IMG/VR virus record: IMGVR_UViG_3300017971_000565
Location: 1-34,528 of that record
Direction: 5' to 3' (one strand)
Source of the DNA: a virus
DNA: 34,528 nt
Shown: positions 5,685-14,464 of the stretch, piece by piece
Layout of the letters: each line of letters starts with the position of its first letter
How positions within the stretch are numbered: the stretch's first letter is position 1
The notes under the pieces: model-generated
Told to the model about the DNA's origin: nothing
Databases searched by the model: none
Seen by the model: the letters and a program-made list of their open reading frames with translations, nothing else
Translations under genes and position numbers: made by a program

Positions 5685-7595
5685 TTAATTGTCCGGGAAA
5701 ACGAATTCCGTGTGATATGTGGTTGATGGTGATTGATTGTTGTGTTCCAACATCACAAACCTTTTGTGATCTTTTATCAATTCCGTTTTTTCATACATTA
5801 TCAAAAACCACGTTGTTCCATCACCATCCAAATCCCCTTCCACCACATCCATAAAATCCAGCGCAAAACCCGGTTTGATATTAACATCAAAACCTTTTGT
5901 TTTCCTGTTAAATTTCAACGCACGTTTCACCAACGTTTCAATTAAAAAATCACCGTCCGGGAAATAATCATCCAACGGTTTTAAATATTCATCATATGGT
6001 GGATCATAATTCCGTTTCCATAATGTTACGCCCGTATATGGATTGTAATCCGCAAATAAAATTTCTTCCGTTCTTTTTTGTTTCGGTGATGCAATGCCGC
6101 AAACATATCTTAATTCATTTGGTGATGAATATTCACTTGCATTTTCATTCTTTTTTCTTACATATGCGAAATTGTGGAATGCCGTTTTCTCAAACGGATA
6201 ATTATTCCCGGTTGCCGCTTTTCCGCCGTATAATTGAATCACAATATTTCCGTTTTCCGCCGGTAACGTTGTATCAATATCAACTTCAATGGTTATCCGA
6301 TCATAACGTTTCAAATATCCACCATCATAATATCCCAACATTGGTTCCCCTCTGATATGCCTGTTATCATTATATGCATCCCACCGTTGATCAATAAAAT
6401 TCCACCAATAAGTTGTTGATGAACCAAGATATTTGATCATACACATTTTATTATCATAATAATTTTGTATTGTTTGCGGCAATGATAAAATCATCCTTAC
6501 AACCGTTGATGAAACTTTTATTATTATTTTTTCACCCGATAAAAGATTGCCGGATGTTTGATCAATTTGCGCACCGTATGGAACCTCAACACCATCTTCC
6601 CGGTAAACCGGCGAACCGCTAATTGTAGTCCACCCGGTGGATCCTTCTTTAAAAAATCCGTTTACCCACGTTAATTGTTCGGTTTCTTCTTTTAACGCCG
6701 GAACATCATCCGGATTGTAACAATTATGTTTAATGGTAAATTGATCAATCTTATCATATTTGAACGTAAACGGATCACCAACAAAATTTGATAGTGCAAC
6801 CGCTTTATCCATATCAAGTTTATTCCCACTATTGTTGGAATACACACCGGCGGATGTAATCTTTTCCAAATAAATCCCGTTTAATAATATTGATTGAACG
6901 TGTTCATATGTTTCGATTTGCCTTAATATAAATTCATTTTCAAATTGAAAAATTTGCCAATGATGTTGTTTGCATATATGCATCAATAATTCATAACAAT
7001 CAAGATCAATCCCACCCGTTGCCAAATAATCTTCCACATAGATCCGCATTGATCCAATATAATGTGATGCCTTTGTGGTGTCAATTCCCTGCCTTAACTT
7101 CCCATAATGTGCAATGGTTGAACCAAATCCCAATTGGTTGATGATCTCAATCAACACATCACCCATTGGTTGCACACCCAACGTTAATTCCTTAGCTTTA
7201 AAATCTTTTAATCTTTTCAAACCATCATATGCACGGATCCGAACCAACGGATTATCAACATTTAATTTTGTTCGATCTAACATCACGGATGGGAAACCCG
7301 TGAAAATGGTTGTTGAATCCTTCACAACCTCAATTTTGAATTCCGTTTCATCTTCATCTTTTAATAAATCATATATTGTTTTATTTTCATCCCACAAAAC
7401 GAATTCAACATATGTTGGTAAATGCAAATTATCATATTTATTTTTCACGGATGATGATCCACGCACCAATGTTATATCACTTTGCAACATTATTTCTTCC
7501 GCTTCCGTTTCCCCAATGTTTTGATAAATATTTATTTTATATGCGCCGTGATCGTGATCAACCGTTTGCGTGTAATATATTAAACCAAATGCCAT
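5685..7595 (-). CDS. Tail hub / baseplate-like protein downstream of the tape measure
   Basis: The 636-aa product follows the tape measure by three bases, the usual place of the distal tail and hub proteins. The N-terminal half is strand-rich with segments typical of tail hub proteins (DLLKDEDETEFKIEVV, IFTGFPSVMLDRTK, LVRIRAYDGLKRLKDF). The middle (about 310-480) looks like a jelly-roll or carbohydrate-binding insert (VPYGAQIDQTSGNLLSGEK, RITIEVDIDTTLPAENGN). The C-terminal part returns to hub-like sequence ending near LEHNNQSPSTTYH. It probably forms the tail tip and contacts the cell. It converges with the plus-strand lipoprotein gene, leaving 84 bases with no clear terminator. Confidence 0.65.
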   Translation of the reverse strand: MAFGLIYYTQTVDHDHGAYKINIYQNIGETEAEEIMLQSDITLVRGSSSVKNKYDNLHLPTYVEFVLWDENKTIYDLLKDEDETEFKIEVVKDSTTIFTGFPSVMLDRTKLNVDNPLVRIRAYDGLKRLKDFKAKELTLGVQPMGDVLIEIINQLGFGSTIAHYGKLRQGIDTTKASHYIGSMRIYVEDYLATGGIDLDCYELLMHICKQHHWQIFQFENEFILRQIETYEHVQSILLNGIYLEKITSAGVYSNNSGNKLDMDKAVALSNFVGDPFTFKYDKIDQFTIKHNCYNPDDVPALKEETEQLTWVNGFFKEGSTGWTTISGSPVYREDGVEVPYGAQIDQTSGNLLSGEKIIIKVSSTVVRMILSLPQTIQNYYDNKMCMIKYLGSSTTYWWNFIDQRWDAYNDNRHIRGEPMLGYYDGGYLKRYDRITIEVDIDTTLPAENGNIVIQLYGGKAATGNNYPFEKTAFHNFAYVRKKNENASEYSSPNELRYVCGIASPKQKRTEEILFADYNPYTGVTLWKRNYDPPYDEYLKPLDDYFPDGDFLIETLVKRALKFNRKTKGFDVNIKPGFALDFMDVVEGDLDGDGTTWFLIMYEKTELIKDHKRFVMLEHNNQSPSTTYHTEFVFPDN

Positions 7596-7598
7596 TTT

Positions 7599-10199
7599 TT
7601 AAAATCTTTCAATCACTTGATTTTGATAATTTTCATATTGTTCATCAAGATGCGCCGGATCCAAACGAACCACACGTTCAATTTCTTCCAATCTTTTTGT
7701 TTGATAATTTATCGCATTGATTATTCCGCCGAATCCATCACCCATTGATTTAATGTTCAATGATTTCCCGGCATTGATCGCTTCCAAGATCTCAATATTT
7801 TTTCTTGTTGATTCCCGGTTCACAATAAATTCGCCGCCTTCCATATTCACAAGTTCACCACCTTGTGAATGCCGTTTTCCGGATACCAAGCCGCCAACCT
7901 CAAATGATGGAATTAATTTTTCCATTAACGCTTGAACTGCCAAACCTGCCGCCGGTGCCGCAATAATATTAAACGGGAACGGAATACTCGAAATTGCTTT
8001 TGCAAGTTGTGTTGCGACCGCTTCCGCAATTAGTTGTTTGATCCTATCACGCACAATGTTTTCCAATTGCCGCCCGAACGCAACGTTTGCATCATATTGC
8101 CAACGCCCGGCATCAATCATTCTTTTTGTTGCATCATCCCGTGCTTTAATTTCCCCCTCAATCAATTTAATTTTTTGTTGTTGAACTTGATGTTCTTTTT
8201 TTAATTGCTCAAATTGATCTTTCGTTTGTGCATCACGCAATTTATTCAACGTGTTCCCGGCGGCAAGTTCTTGATTCACCAAATGATTCAACAATTCTTC
8301 CCGTGATGAATACATCATTTGTTCTTCAAACAAATCCATTTCCTTCCGTGCTTTTTCTTCATCCATCAAATCCCATTTCATTTGATTTATTTCCATCCAC
8401 GTTTCAAGATCTTGATTATAAATTTCTTCAAGATCTTCCATTGTTTCTTCAAACATTTTTGTTTGTTCATCCAAAACATCTTGTGAAAAAATCAATGGTG
8501 GTTCAAATGCCGGTTTGATCTTTTCACCGCCCGGTGGTGTTCCGCCCGGTGGTGTCCCGCCCGGTGGAATTACCGGTGGAACGGTTGGTGTTGTCAATAA
8601 ACCCGTTAATTTTATTCCCTCTTTTTCCGCAAATTCCATTAAATCTTTAAATTCTTTTTTATATTCTTCCAAATTCCCCAATGATTTTGTGATCATTGCA
8701 TTCCCGATTTGCCCGACCGTTTGAATAGATCCGCCAACAAGAACAATATTATCCAACGCACCTTGTTGTTCCGCTTTATTATATGCCATTCTTAATTTAA
8801 AAAGATTTTTCATTTCATCCGATTGTTTCTTAATCACTTCCGCATATAATTCTTCCGCCGCCTGGATTTCGATTTTTTCGATCATTGCTTTATTCACTTC
8901 ACGTTGCCACGTATTTATTTCCTGCAATGATGCATTTTCAATATCAAGATTTCCCAAATAATCTTTGTATGATATATTTAATTCTTCCACCGCACGTTTC
9001 CGCACATCTTGATGAATGTTGTGATCCTTGATCAATTCGATCAACGCATTAAATTCAATTCTTTGTTCTTCCATCCGATCCGAAAGATCAACGGATATTA
9101 AATCAATCAAATCATCAATTGCAACCGTAACGTTTCCAAATATCCCGGATAATGCCGGTGCGAATCTTTCAACCGCTTTAATCACAAGAACTTGAATTGT
9201 TTCACCAAGTTGATCAATATCAAATTGTAGTGATTTCGTTTGTTCCCGAAACGCCGCTTCCATTGATCCGAATGAATTGTTCATTGCTTCAAGATCTTCC
9301 GCCGCCATTTTTGAATTTTCACCGGTTAATGAAAGAACGGCATTAACACCTTCCACCCGTCCCATCAATTCTTTTAATTTATTTTGTGATCCACCGGCAC
9401 GTTTTTCAATCTCAATCAATCCTTCTTGATATGTCATTGTATCCGCCCAACCATCACCAAGAACTTCATTCATCCCGATTATTGAACGTTGAATTCTTGT
9501 CATTGCCTGTTCGGTGGGAACACCTTGTTTTGTCATTGTCGCAATTGCCGCACTTATTTCTTCAAATGAAATTCCGGATGCGGCGGCAAGTGATGCAACG
9601 TTTGCAATTGAACCGGATATTTGATCAAATGTTGTTTTCCCACGTTTCACCGTTTCAAACATAATATCCGCAACCTTGTTCACATCTTTTTGTTCCAAGT
9701 GCCACGCATTCACCACCGTTGTTAAACCATCCACCGCAACTTCCACACCCGCCAAACCTGCCTTTGCGCTTTTGGTTGCAATTGTCAAAAACTCAATTGA
9801 ATTCCCGGCGGAAACACCGGCGGAAACCGTTTGATACAATGCATTTGTTAAATCCTTGTTTGTTACGCCCAACTCCTTTTGAATCATTAAAACTTCATTT
9901 CCAAGATTCCCGATCACTTGTTCGGTTTCACCAATAATGGAATTCACGTTCCGCATACCAACTTCAAATTCCGTGAACGGTTTTATCGCCGTACTTATTG
10001 CGTGAAAACCACGTTGTAATAATGCCACACCTTGATTCACACCGGCAACGATCGTTCCCCACTTTGCAATGTTCACACCCACACCGAACGTTTGTTTTTT
10101 CACACGTGCCACAAGTTGATCAACGTTCTTGATGGTTACGGTTGCACTTTTCCCATCAATGTTTAAATTCAAAGTGATATCTTTTGCTTTTTTAGCCAT
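7599..10199 (-). CDS. Tail tape measure protein (TP901-like)
   Basis: From the ATG at 10199 (MAKKAKDITLN) the product is 866 aa. Upstream in-frame codons to 10283 overlap the preceding gene and are unlikely to be used. The N-terminal third is a clear TP901-type tape measure domain (FEVGMRNVNSIIGET, GVTNKDLTNALYQTVSAG, ATMTKQGVPTEQAMTRIQRS). Long helical and coiled-coil stretches follow, a PPGG-repeat linker at 8528-8572, another coiled coil (EEQMMYSSREELLNHL), then a small hydrophobic segment (AISSIPFPFNIIAAPAAG) and SFEVGGLVSGKRHSQGG near the C terminus. It sets tail length. Its ATG overlaps the chaperone frame's stop (ATGGCTAA). Confidence 0.92.
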   Translation of the reverse strand: MAKKAKDITLNLNIDGKSATVTIKNVDQLVARVKKQTFGVGVNIAKWGTIVAGVNQGVALLQRGFHAISTAIKPFTEFEVGMRNVNSIIGETEQVIGNLGNEVLMIQKELGVTNKDLTNALYQTVSAGVSAGNSIEFLTIATKSAKAGLAGVEVAVDGLTTVVNAWHLEQKDVNKVADIMFETVKRGKTTFDQISGSIANVASLAAASGISFEEISAAIATMTKQGVPTEQAMTRIQRSIIGMNEVLGDGWADTMTYQEGLIEIEKRAGGSQNKLKELMGRVEGVNAVLSLTGENSKMAAEDLEAMNNSFGSMEAAFREQTKSLQFDIDQLGETIQVLVIKAVERFAPALSGIFGNVTVAIDDLIDLISVDLSDRMEEQRIEFNALIELIKDHNIHQDVRKRAVEELNISYKDYLGNLDIENASLQEINTWQREVNKAMIEKIEIQAAEELYAEVIKKQSDEMKNLFKLRMAYNKAEQQGALDNIVLVGGSIQTVGQIGNAMITKSLGNLEEYKKEFKDLMEFAEKEGIKLTGLLTTPTVPPVIPPGGTPPGGTPPGGEKIKPAFEPPLIFSQDVLDEQTKMFEETMEDLEEIYNQDLETWMEINQMKWDLMDEEKARKEMDLFEEQMMYSSREELLNHLVNQELAAGNTLNKLRDAQTKDQFEQLKKEHQVQQQKIKLIEGEIKARDDATKRMIDAGRWQYDANVAFGRQLENIVRDRIKQLIAEAVATQLAKAISSIPFPFNIIAAPAAGLAVQALMEKLIPSFEVGGLVSGKRHSQGGELVNMEGGEFIVNRESTRKNIEILEAINAGKSLNIKSMGDGFGGIINAINYQTKRLEEIERVVRLDPAHLDEQYENYQNQVIERF
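8528..8572 (-). repeat. 15-base tandem repeat encoding a PPGG linker in the tape measure
   Basis: Three near-identical 15-base units (CCGCCCGGTGGTGTT-like on the plus strand) encode repeated GGTPP, giving a flexible proline/glycine hinge between two helical parts of the tape measure. Copy number could vary by slippage. Confidence 0.75.
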
Positions 10200-10449
10200 T
10201 GCTAATATCCAAAACTTTTTTATAAATAAATTTCCACAATTCACCGATCCGCACGTGGTTGTATATAAAATAAAAATCTTCAACGCCCGTTGAAGATTTC
10301 AAAATTAAATATTCAATAAACCACATATGGTTTCCAATTATTGTGTTTTTAATTCTTCCGAATTCATCAAGAAAAATATCCGCTTTTGTTTTCTTCCCTT
10401 CACTTTGTTGTTTCGGCAAGTTTTTCAAAACATCAAGTTTTGAATTCAA
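10192..10449 (-). CDS. Tail assembly chaperone, frameshifted T-like extension
   Basis: The 85-codon frame has no good start (only a TTG at 10449) and lies in the -1 frame relative to the upstream chaperone gene. The frame is open back through the T-run at 10475-10482, so slippage there would fuse it to the upstream protein, as in lambda G-GT. It lies directly before the tape measure, the usual place of the T extension. The sequence is mixed helical (GRIKNTIIGNHMWFIEYL, then GELWKFIYKKVLDI) and not itself family-diagnostic. The assignment rests on position and the slippery site. Confidence 0.7.
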   Translation of the reverse strand: MNSKLDVLKNLPKQQSEGKKTKADIFLDEFGRIKNTIIGNHMWFIEYLILKSSTGVEDFYFIYNHVRIGELWKFIYKKVLDISNG

Positions 10450-10460
10450 TAATTCTTGAT

Positions 10461-10826
10461 CTATTTCAAAAAGGAAAAAAAATAATCACTTGCCGCATTC
10501 ACTTCGCCAAGAATAATATCATCAAATTTTATTTTTTCAAGTTCACCATCCGGATCAATCAATAATATGTTCACCAATTGTTCATAATATTTTTCAACAC
10601 CGTATTCTTCATTTTTTAATTCTGATATTTTCTTTTTTTGATCTTCCACATTATCGCCAACGATTCCGAACTCTTTTAATATTGCAACCCTTTGGTTTGT
10701 TGGTGTTGCATTATATTTTGCAATTGCCATTTTTATCTTTTTATAAACGGCACCTGTGCATTCCTTCACCGCAAACGCTTTTGTTGATCCCGATTTAACC
10801 CGGAATTTTTTTTGTTCATCACTCAT
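10461..10826 (-). CDS. Tail assembly chaperone (gpG-like)
   Basis: The 121-aa, mostly helical product sits between the tail-tube genes and the tape measure, where tail assembly chaperones lie. It ends DYFFSFLK-stop a few codons past an eight-T run. Near-end slippage would replace its last residues with the 85-codon frame downstream. The protein should coat the tape measure during tail assembly. It uses TAG as stop, the only clear TAG among the recognised genes I checked. No strong sequence match is claimed; location and frameshift support the call. Confidence 0.7.
   Translation of the reverse strand: MSDEQKKFRVKSGSTKAFAVKECTGAVYKKIKMAIAKYNATPTNQRVAILKEFGIVGDNVEDQKKKISELKNEEYGVEKYYEQLVNILLIDPDGELEKIKFDDIILGEVNAASDYFFSFLK
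10475..10482 (-). promoter_or_regulatory. -1 ribosomal frameshift site in the tail chaperone genes
   Basis: On the minus strand the codons TAT TTT TTT TCC contain a T TTT TTT heptamer (10482 to 10476) in the correct phase for tandem -1 slippage. The shifted frame reads FLFEIDQELLNSKLDVL and continues to 10192. This explains the lack of a good start in the downstream frame. Confidence 0.75.
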
Positions 10827-11091
10827 TTGTTTTTCCCTTTCGTTTTAAAATAAATTCATCAATATTCCGGTTAAAATTTTCATCTTCCCGGATCTCTTTG
10901 AACCTATTTGTTAAACAACTTTTTGCATCATCACTTATAAAAAACCACGAAACGTGATTCAAACAAAATTGAACATATTCCGGATCCTTCATAATCACTT
11001 GATGCAATGTTAATTTGTCCAGTTCATATTTACCAAAGATCATTATTTCATCAAGTTGATAAATCTTGAAACCGTTTTTCGTTTCCATCAA
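10819..11091 (-). CDS. Small protein resembling the ExoX-like C-terminal domain
   Basis: The 90-aa product contains FGKYELDKLTLHQVIMKDP followed by YVQFCLNHVSWF and a helix. This is the layout FGKY-x-G-x-TL-x-x-V-x-x-DP-x-Y-x-x-W-x-L found C-terminal to ExoX-type exonucleases and as free-standing small proteins in Bacteroidota and their phages. No nuclease domain is present. Encoded between tail-tube and chaperone genes with ATGA-type overlaps on both sides, it may be a tail accessory protein or a nuclease-associated adaptor; the role is unknown. Confidence 0.55.
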   Translation of the reverse strand: MMETKNGFKIYQLDEIMIFGKYELDKLTLHQVIMKDPEYVQFCLNHVSWFFISDDAKSCLTNRFKEIREDENFNRNIDEFILKRKGKTNE

Positions 11092-11942
11092 TATGTTATA
11101 TCTTTATGTTCACCCAAACGAACACCCAAATATGGATATTTCATTTCCACATCAAAACCGTTTGATGTGGATCCATCAATTAAAAGTGCAACAAGTTTAT
11201 AAAAGCTATCAATGGTGGTAAAATTTAATAATGCCGTTGAAATTCCCACATTGTTTGTTGAATCAAACCCACCATATAAATATTGATCCACCGCAAGTTT
11301 CACGGATCCTTCATTTGCCAACGAAACCTTGTTGAAACTCAATTGCAATTCCGCACCGGCAATTGGAAAAATTATTTCGCCGCTTTTAAACTCCGCACCA
11401 ATTTGTGCGGATGATGTTCCAAGATTTTGGACAAACGTTACCGGATCAAAATCTTTTGTATCAAAATTCCCGCCAATTAATGTGTAATTATCCGCAACTT
11501 CATCCGTGTTTGCATCAACCCAACCATTGATGATGTGCAACAAATTCATCCCGGTTTTAATATTGTCCGTATAACCGGCGAATCTTATTCCAACCAAATA
11601 TGAATTCCTGTTCCCAACAACGGATCCATATTGTTTTTTCACATAAATTTCACTTGATTCATACCATAAAATATGTTCTTCAATTCCCAACACAACCAAA
11701 CGAACCGGTGTTTCGTTTTTCATCCACGTTTCAAGTTGTGAAAAACCGGCAAGTTCATTTGATACAAATTCAAAATTCCATTCATTCCCGGCATATAACA
11801 AATTTCCGGCGGCATTCTCTGAATTATATGATGGCATTTCAATGGATCCATCCGGTGATAAATTATTTATTTGAACCACCGTTCCGGTTGCCGGATCATA
11901 AATCGCAACCTTTTTTATTCCGCTTTTTGCATATGATGGCAT
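11088..11942 (-). CDS. Tail-tube-like protein with C-terminal extension (paralog 3)
   Basis: The 284-aa product has an N-terminal domain of about 125 residues shared with its two upstream neighbours. Landmarks are AGNLLYAGN near residue 45, LETWMKNETPVR, then YGSVVGNRNSYLVGIRFAGY. A second domain of about 150 residues, strand-rich, follows (for example GEIIFPIAGAELQLSF and YPYLGVRLGEHKD). It likely belongs to the tail tube or decorates it. The C-terminal domain ends like that of the next paralog (HLPYLGVKRNDY), so the two long versions are closer to each other. Confidence 0.6.
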   Translation of the reverse strand: MPSYAKSGIKKVAIYDPATGTVVQINNLSPDGSIEMPSYNSENAAGNLLYAGNEWNFEFVSNELAGFSQLETWMKNETPVRLVVLGIEEHILWYESSEIYVKKQYGSVVGNRNSYLVGIRFAGYTDNIKTGMNLLHIINGWVDANTDEVADNYTLIGGNFDTKDFDPVTFVQNLGTSSAQIGAEFKSGEIIFPIAGAELQLSFNKVSLANEGSVKLAVDQYLYGGFDSTNNVGISTALLNFTTIDSFYKLVALLIDGSTSNGFDVEMKYPYLGVRLGEHKDITY

Positions 11943-11954
11943 TTTATTTTTCCT

Positions 11955-12791
11955 TTAATAATTTATATTTGAATAATCATTTCTTTTTACACCAAGATAC
12001 GGCAAATGAAATTTCACATTGTTTCCCAACGAAACCGAAATTGTGATCCTCACATGATATGTTGTTGCCGGAAGATTTATTGAAAGTAAACTATCAACGC
12101 TGGATGCGGTTGCCTGTGTTAATAGTAAAGATGAATAATTATAAATTTGTAAATATAACGTCCAAACCTGTGATGGTGATTGAACCTTTTGATTCATCTT
12201 TGCATATAACGCAACACCGGAAACCGGGAAAACAATTAAACCGGTTGTTGCTGTATCGCCGGATGCGCCGCCCGTCATATATTGATATGTTGGATCCGCC
12301 GTTTCAAAAAATGTTCTTGATCCCGTCCCGGAAAATGTTAAACAATCAACCTCTTCATCAACATCCGCATCCACCCATTTCCCGCCCGTTCTTACCAAAT
12401 TACTTAGCAATTTAATATCGTGTGTTCCCCTTTTTTTTGCGACCCGGCATATAATAAAATTTCTATTCCCCACACCCATATTCATTTTCTTTTCAATTAG
12501 TATTGGAACCGATTCCCGCCACAATAAATTTTGTTCGATCCCGGTTCCCACGATCCGGATTCCCGTTCCCGCATCCATCCACGTTTTCAATTGATCATAT
12601 GCATTTGAACGATCATAAAATCCAAATTCAAAATAAGATTCATCACCATCATAAACATATTCACCATCCGGATCCATTATATGCAACGGCGAACGGATTT
12701 TTACATCACCATCCGGCGCAACGTGATTTAATTGCACGACTACGCCGGTTGATGGATTATAAATTGATATTTTTCTTAAACCGCTTATCAT
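11955..12791 (-). CDS. Tail-tube-like protein with C-terminal extension (paralog 2)
   Basis: The 278-aa product starts MISGLRKISIYNPSTG, parallel to GIKKVAIYDPATG in the next gene. It repeats the shared domain in diverged form (LKTWMDAGTGIRIV, then MGVGNRNFIICRV) and carries the same kind of second domain (LIVFPVSGVALYAKM, YPYLGVKR-like end). The duplication gave two adjacent long copies of unequal divergence. A role in the tail tube or its surface is inferred from position before the chaperones and tape measure. Confidence 0.6.
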   Translation of the reverse strand: MISGLRKISIYNPSTGVVVQLNHVAPDGDVKIRSPLHIMDPDGEYVYDGDESYFEFGFYDRSNAYDQLKTWMDAGTGIRIVGTGIEQNLLWRESVPILIEKKMNMGVGNRNFIICRVAKKRGTHDIKLLSNLVRTGGKWVDADVDEEVDCLTFSGTGSRTFFETADPTYQYMTGGASGDTATTGLIVFPVSGVALYAKMNQKVQSPSQVWTLYLQIYNYSSLLLTQATASSVDSLLSINLPATTYHVRITISVSLGNNVKFHLPYLGVKRNDYSNINY

Positions 12792-12798
12792 TCAATTT

Positions 12799-13182
12799 TT
12801 ATGTTGAATATCCCGTGAATCTAACTTCAAATGAATTTCGACTTCCAACGGCACTTCCATATAATTTTTTTACCGTTGCCAACGCATATGTTAAAATAAC
12901 TTCCGTTGTATCATCCATAAACGTGATCCGCACATCCACTTCCGTATCTGCTTTCATTATTGTTTCCAATGCGGCGAACTTTGAAAGATCCGGAATATTA
13001 AATGCGTGTGCATCTTTGTTCCCGGCATATAACAAATTTCCGGCGGAATTTTCAACCGTTTGCGGATCAAATCCAACACCTTCCGAATCCGCCAACGGTT
13101 TACCCAATGAAACTTCACTTCCACCCCAACTTGCCGGTGATGCCTCATATTCCACAAGTTTTATTCCACTATATTTACTCAT
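12799..13182 (-). CDS. Tail-tube-like protein, short form (candidate major tail protein)
   Basis: The 127-aa product is the single-domain version of the two genes that follow. It has AGNLLYAGN at about 47-55, a helix LSKFAALETIMK, and the closing YGSAVGSRNSFEVRFTGY. A compact strand-helix-strand domain of this size before the tail chaperones is what a major tail-tube protein looks like, so this short copy is the best candidate for the tube itself. AAGGAAA precedes its ATG. Not recognised by motif alone. Confidence 0.6.
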   Translation of the reverse strand: MSKYSGIKLVEYEASPASWGGSEVSLGKPLADSEGVGFDPQTVENSAGNLLYAGNKDAHAFNIPDLSKFAALETIMKADTEVDVRITFMDDTTEVILTYALATVKKLYGSAVGSRNSFEVRFTGYST

Positions 13183-13212
13183 TTCAAATTTCCTTTCTTA
13201 ATGATTGATAAA

Positions 13213-13500
13213 TTATTGGTTTACAATTTTATAAATTAAATTCCATCTTTTGACTAAATCAATATTTATAATCGGATACGGTTTCGCATCCCATTCACCG
13301 ATCCCGTTTTCAAAACTTTCTTCACTAACTTTCACGATCGAACCAAATTTTATTTTGTTCGTTTCATTCTTATCACCATCAACGTGAACAATCCCATCCG
13401 GTGGTGATCCCTGCCCGATCGTTTCAACGTGTTCCGGTGTTTGAATCTCAATCAACATACCATCTTTTAATTCTTCCGTTTCCTTTTTCTTTTTTCCCAT
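13213..13500 (-). CDS. Hypothetical protein between endolysin and tail genes
   Basis: The 95-aa product starts with a lysine/glutamate-rich tail (MGKKKKETEELKDG) followed by a small strand-rich domain (LIEIQTPEHVETIG, NKIKFGSIVKVSEE). AAGGAAAA precedes the ATG. It could be a tail accessory protein given its place before the tail-tube genes, but no family is recognised. Confidence 0.55.
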   Translation of the reverse strand: MGKKKKETEELKDGMLIEIQTPEHVETIGQGSPPDGIVHVDGDKNETNKIKFGSIVKVSEESFENGIGEWDAKPYPIINIDLVKRWNLIYKIVNQ

Positions 13501-13517
13501 TTTAATTTTCCTTTTTA

Positions 13518-14096
13518 TTATTCAACCAATAATTCAATTTCACGTTTAACATTTTCAACCAATTGTTTCCGGTTCATCAATCGCCGCAACCAACCACGTC
13601 CGAATTTCCAAAACGTGTTCAATGAACGATAATATTTTTCCGCACGTTTAACAAGTTCATCATAAATTGAAACTTGATCAATTTTCAACACCGCTTCGTG
13701 TGTTTTCATACCATATGCACCATCAACTTTTAATTTCTTTGGGATCCGGTTCCATATTCGCCAACCATAAAGATGGTTCACGGATCTTTGCAACATCTTA
13801 ACTATTCGCCGCACACCCATATTCACACCAAGATCAAATAATTTATAAGCCAACGGTGTATATTTAAAATCATTATAAAATTCATTCCAAAAATTTACCC
13901 GATAAAATCTTTTTGCGGCGGCAAGTGCATCATTTATTTGCCCTCTTTTATACAAACCATAAATTTCAAAAAATGCATCCTTCCAATATTTTGATGCAAC
14001 ACCATAAATTGTTTTCCCGCCCGGATCCACCGGATCATTTGATTCCACACCTTCCCATTTCATCAATTCTTCAAATGCAATATCAAATTTTTTCAT
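13518..14096 (-). CDS. Endolysin, glycoside hydrolase family 108-like muramidase
   Basis: The 192-aa product matches the GH108 lysozyme layout. The catalytic glutamate lies in KWEGVESNDP (E15), followed by VDPGGKTIYGV, then a helical core (AAKRFYRVNFWNEFY, YKLFDLGVNMG), a peptidoglycan-binding-type end with LKVDGAYGMKTHEAV (about 122-136) and a closing GRGWLRR motif. Length fits the family. It should cut peptidoglycan at lysis. No signal peptide is visible, so it needs the holin candidate whose gene it overlaps by four bases. Confidence 0.88.
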   Translation of the reverse strand: MKKFDIAFEELMKWEGVESNDPVDPGGKTIYGVASKYWKDAFFEIYGLYKRGQINDALAAAKRFYRVNFWNEFYNDFKYTPLAYKLFDLGVNMGVRRIVKMLQRSVNHLYGWRIWNRIPKKLKVDGAYGMKTHEAVLKIDQVSIYDELVKRAEKYYRSLNTFWKFGRGWLRRLMNRKQLVENVKREIELLVE

Positions 14097-14461
14097 TTAA
14101 TATCAACACCTTTTGATTTTAATAATTCCTTAATTTCTTTTTCAAACTTCAAACTTCCCTTTATTCCCGTCTTTTGGTTTGATTGTTTATCATATAACTT
14201 TGTCAAACCACCCGGCAATTCATCACGTTGATAATCTTTTTTCATCTTCATTGATTTCAGCAAAAAACCAATCGGCAATGCAAGTTTAAATGCCAACGTA
14301 TGTTCCGGGAACAATTGCAATATTTCCGGCGCAAATGCAATTGCGGTTGTAATTAAAGTTTCGCCGCCGGTTTTCAACCACCACCAAACGTTCCGTTTTT
14401 CAACACGGGATTTTTTGATGATGGTTGAAACATCATTTAATATTTGAACTGCTTTTTTCAA
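14093..14461 (-). CDS. Putative holin
   Basis: The 122-aa product has one long or two short hydrophobic segments (about residues 32-68, ETLITTAIAFAPEIL and LAFKLALPIGFLL) split by a turn (FPEHT). Charged ends flank them, with lysine-rich sequence on both sides. It overlaps the endolysin gene by ATGA, the classic holin position. Size is within holin range. The family is not recognised and other small membrane proteins lie nearby, so a different one could be the holin. Confidence 0.55.
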   Translation of the reverse strand: MKKAVQILNDVSTIIKKSRVEKRNVWWWLKTGGETLITTAIAFAPEILQLFPEHTLAFKLALPIGFLLKSMKMKKDYQRDELPGGLTKLYDKQSNQKTGIKGSLKFEKEIKELLKSKGVDIK

Positions 14462-14464
14462 ATC

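Noticed and set aside
8515-8724. Plus-strand frame with PPGG repeats as a separate gene
   Set aside because: It is the mirror of the proline/glycine linker of the tape measure; the repeated DNA looks repetitive in any frame.
10200-10283. Upstream extension of the tape measure by 28 codons
   Set aside because: It lies fully inside the chaperone frame, and the ATG at 10199 overlaps the chaperone stop in the usual coupled form.
12503-13201. Long open frame on the plus strand (232 codons)
   Set aside because: It lies opposite the tail-tube paralogs, has proline/histidine/serine-rich noise typical of an antisense shadow, no ribosome binding site, and crosses gene boundaries.
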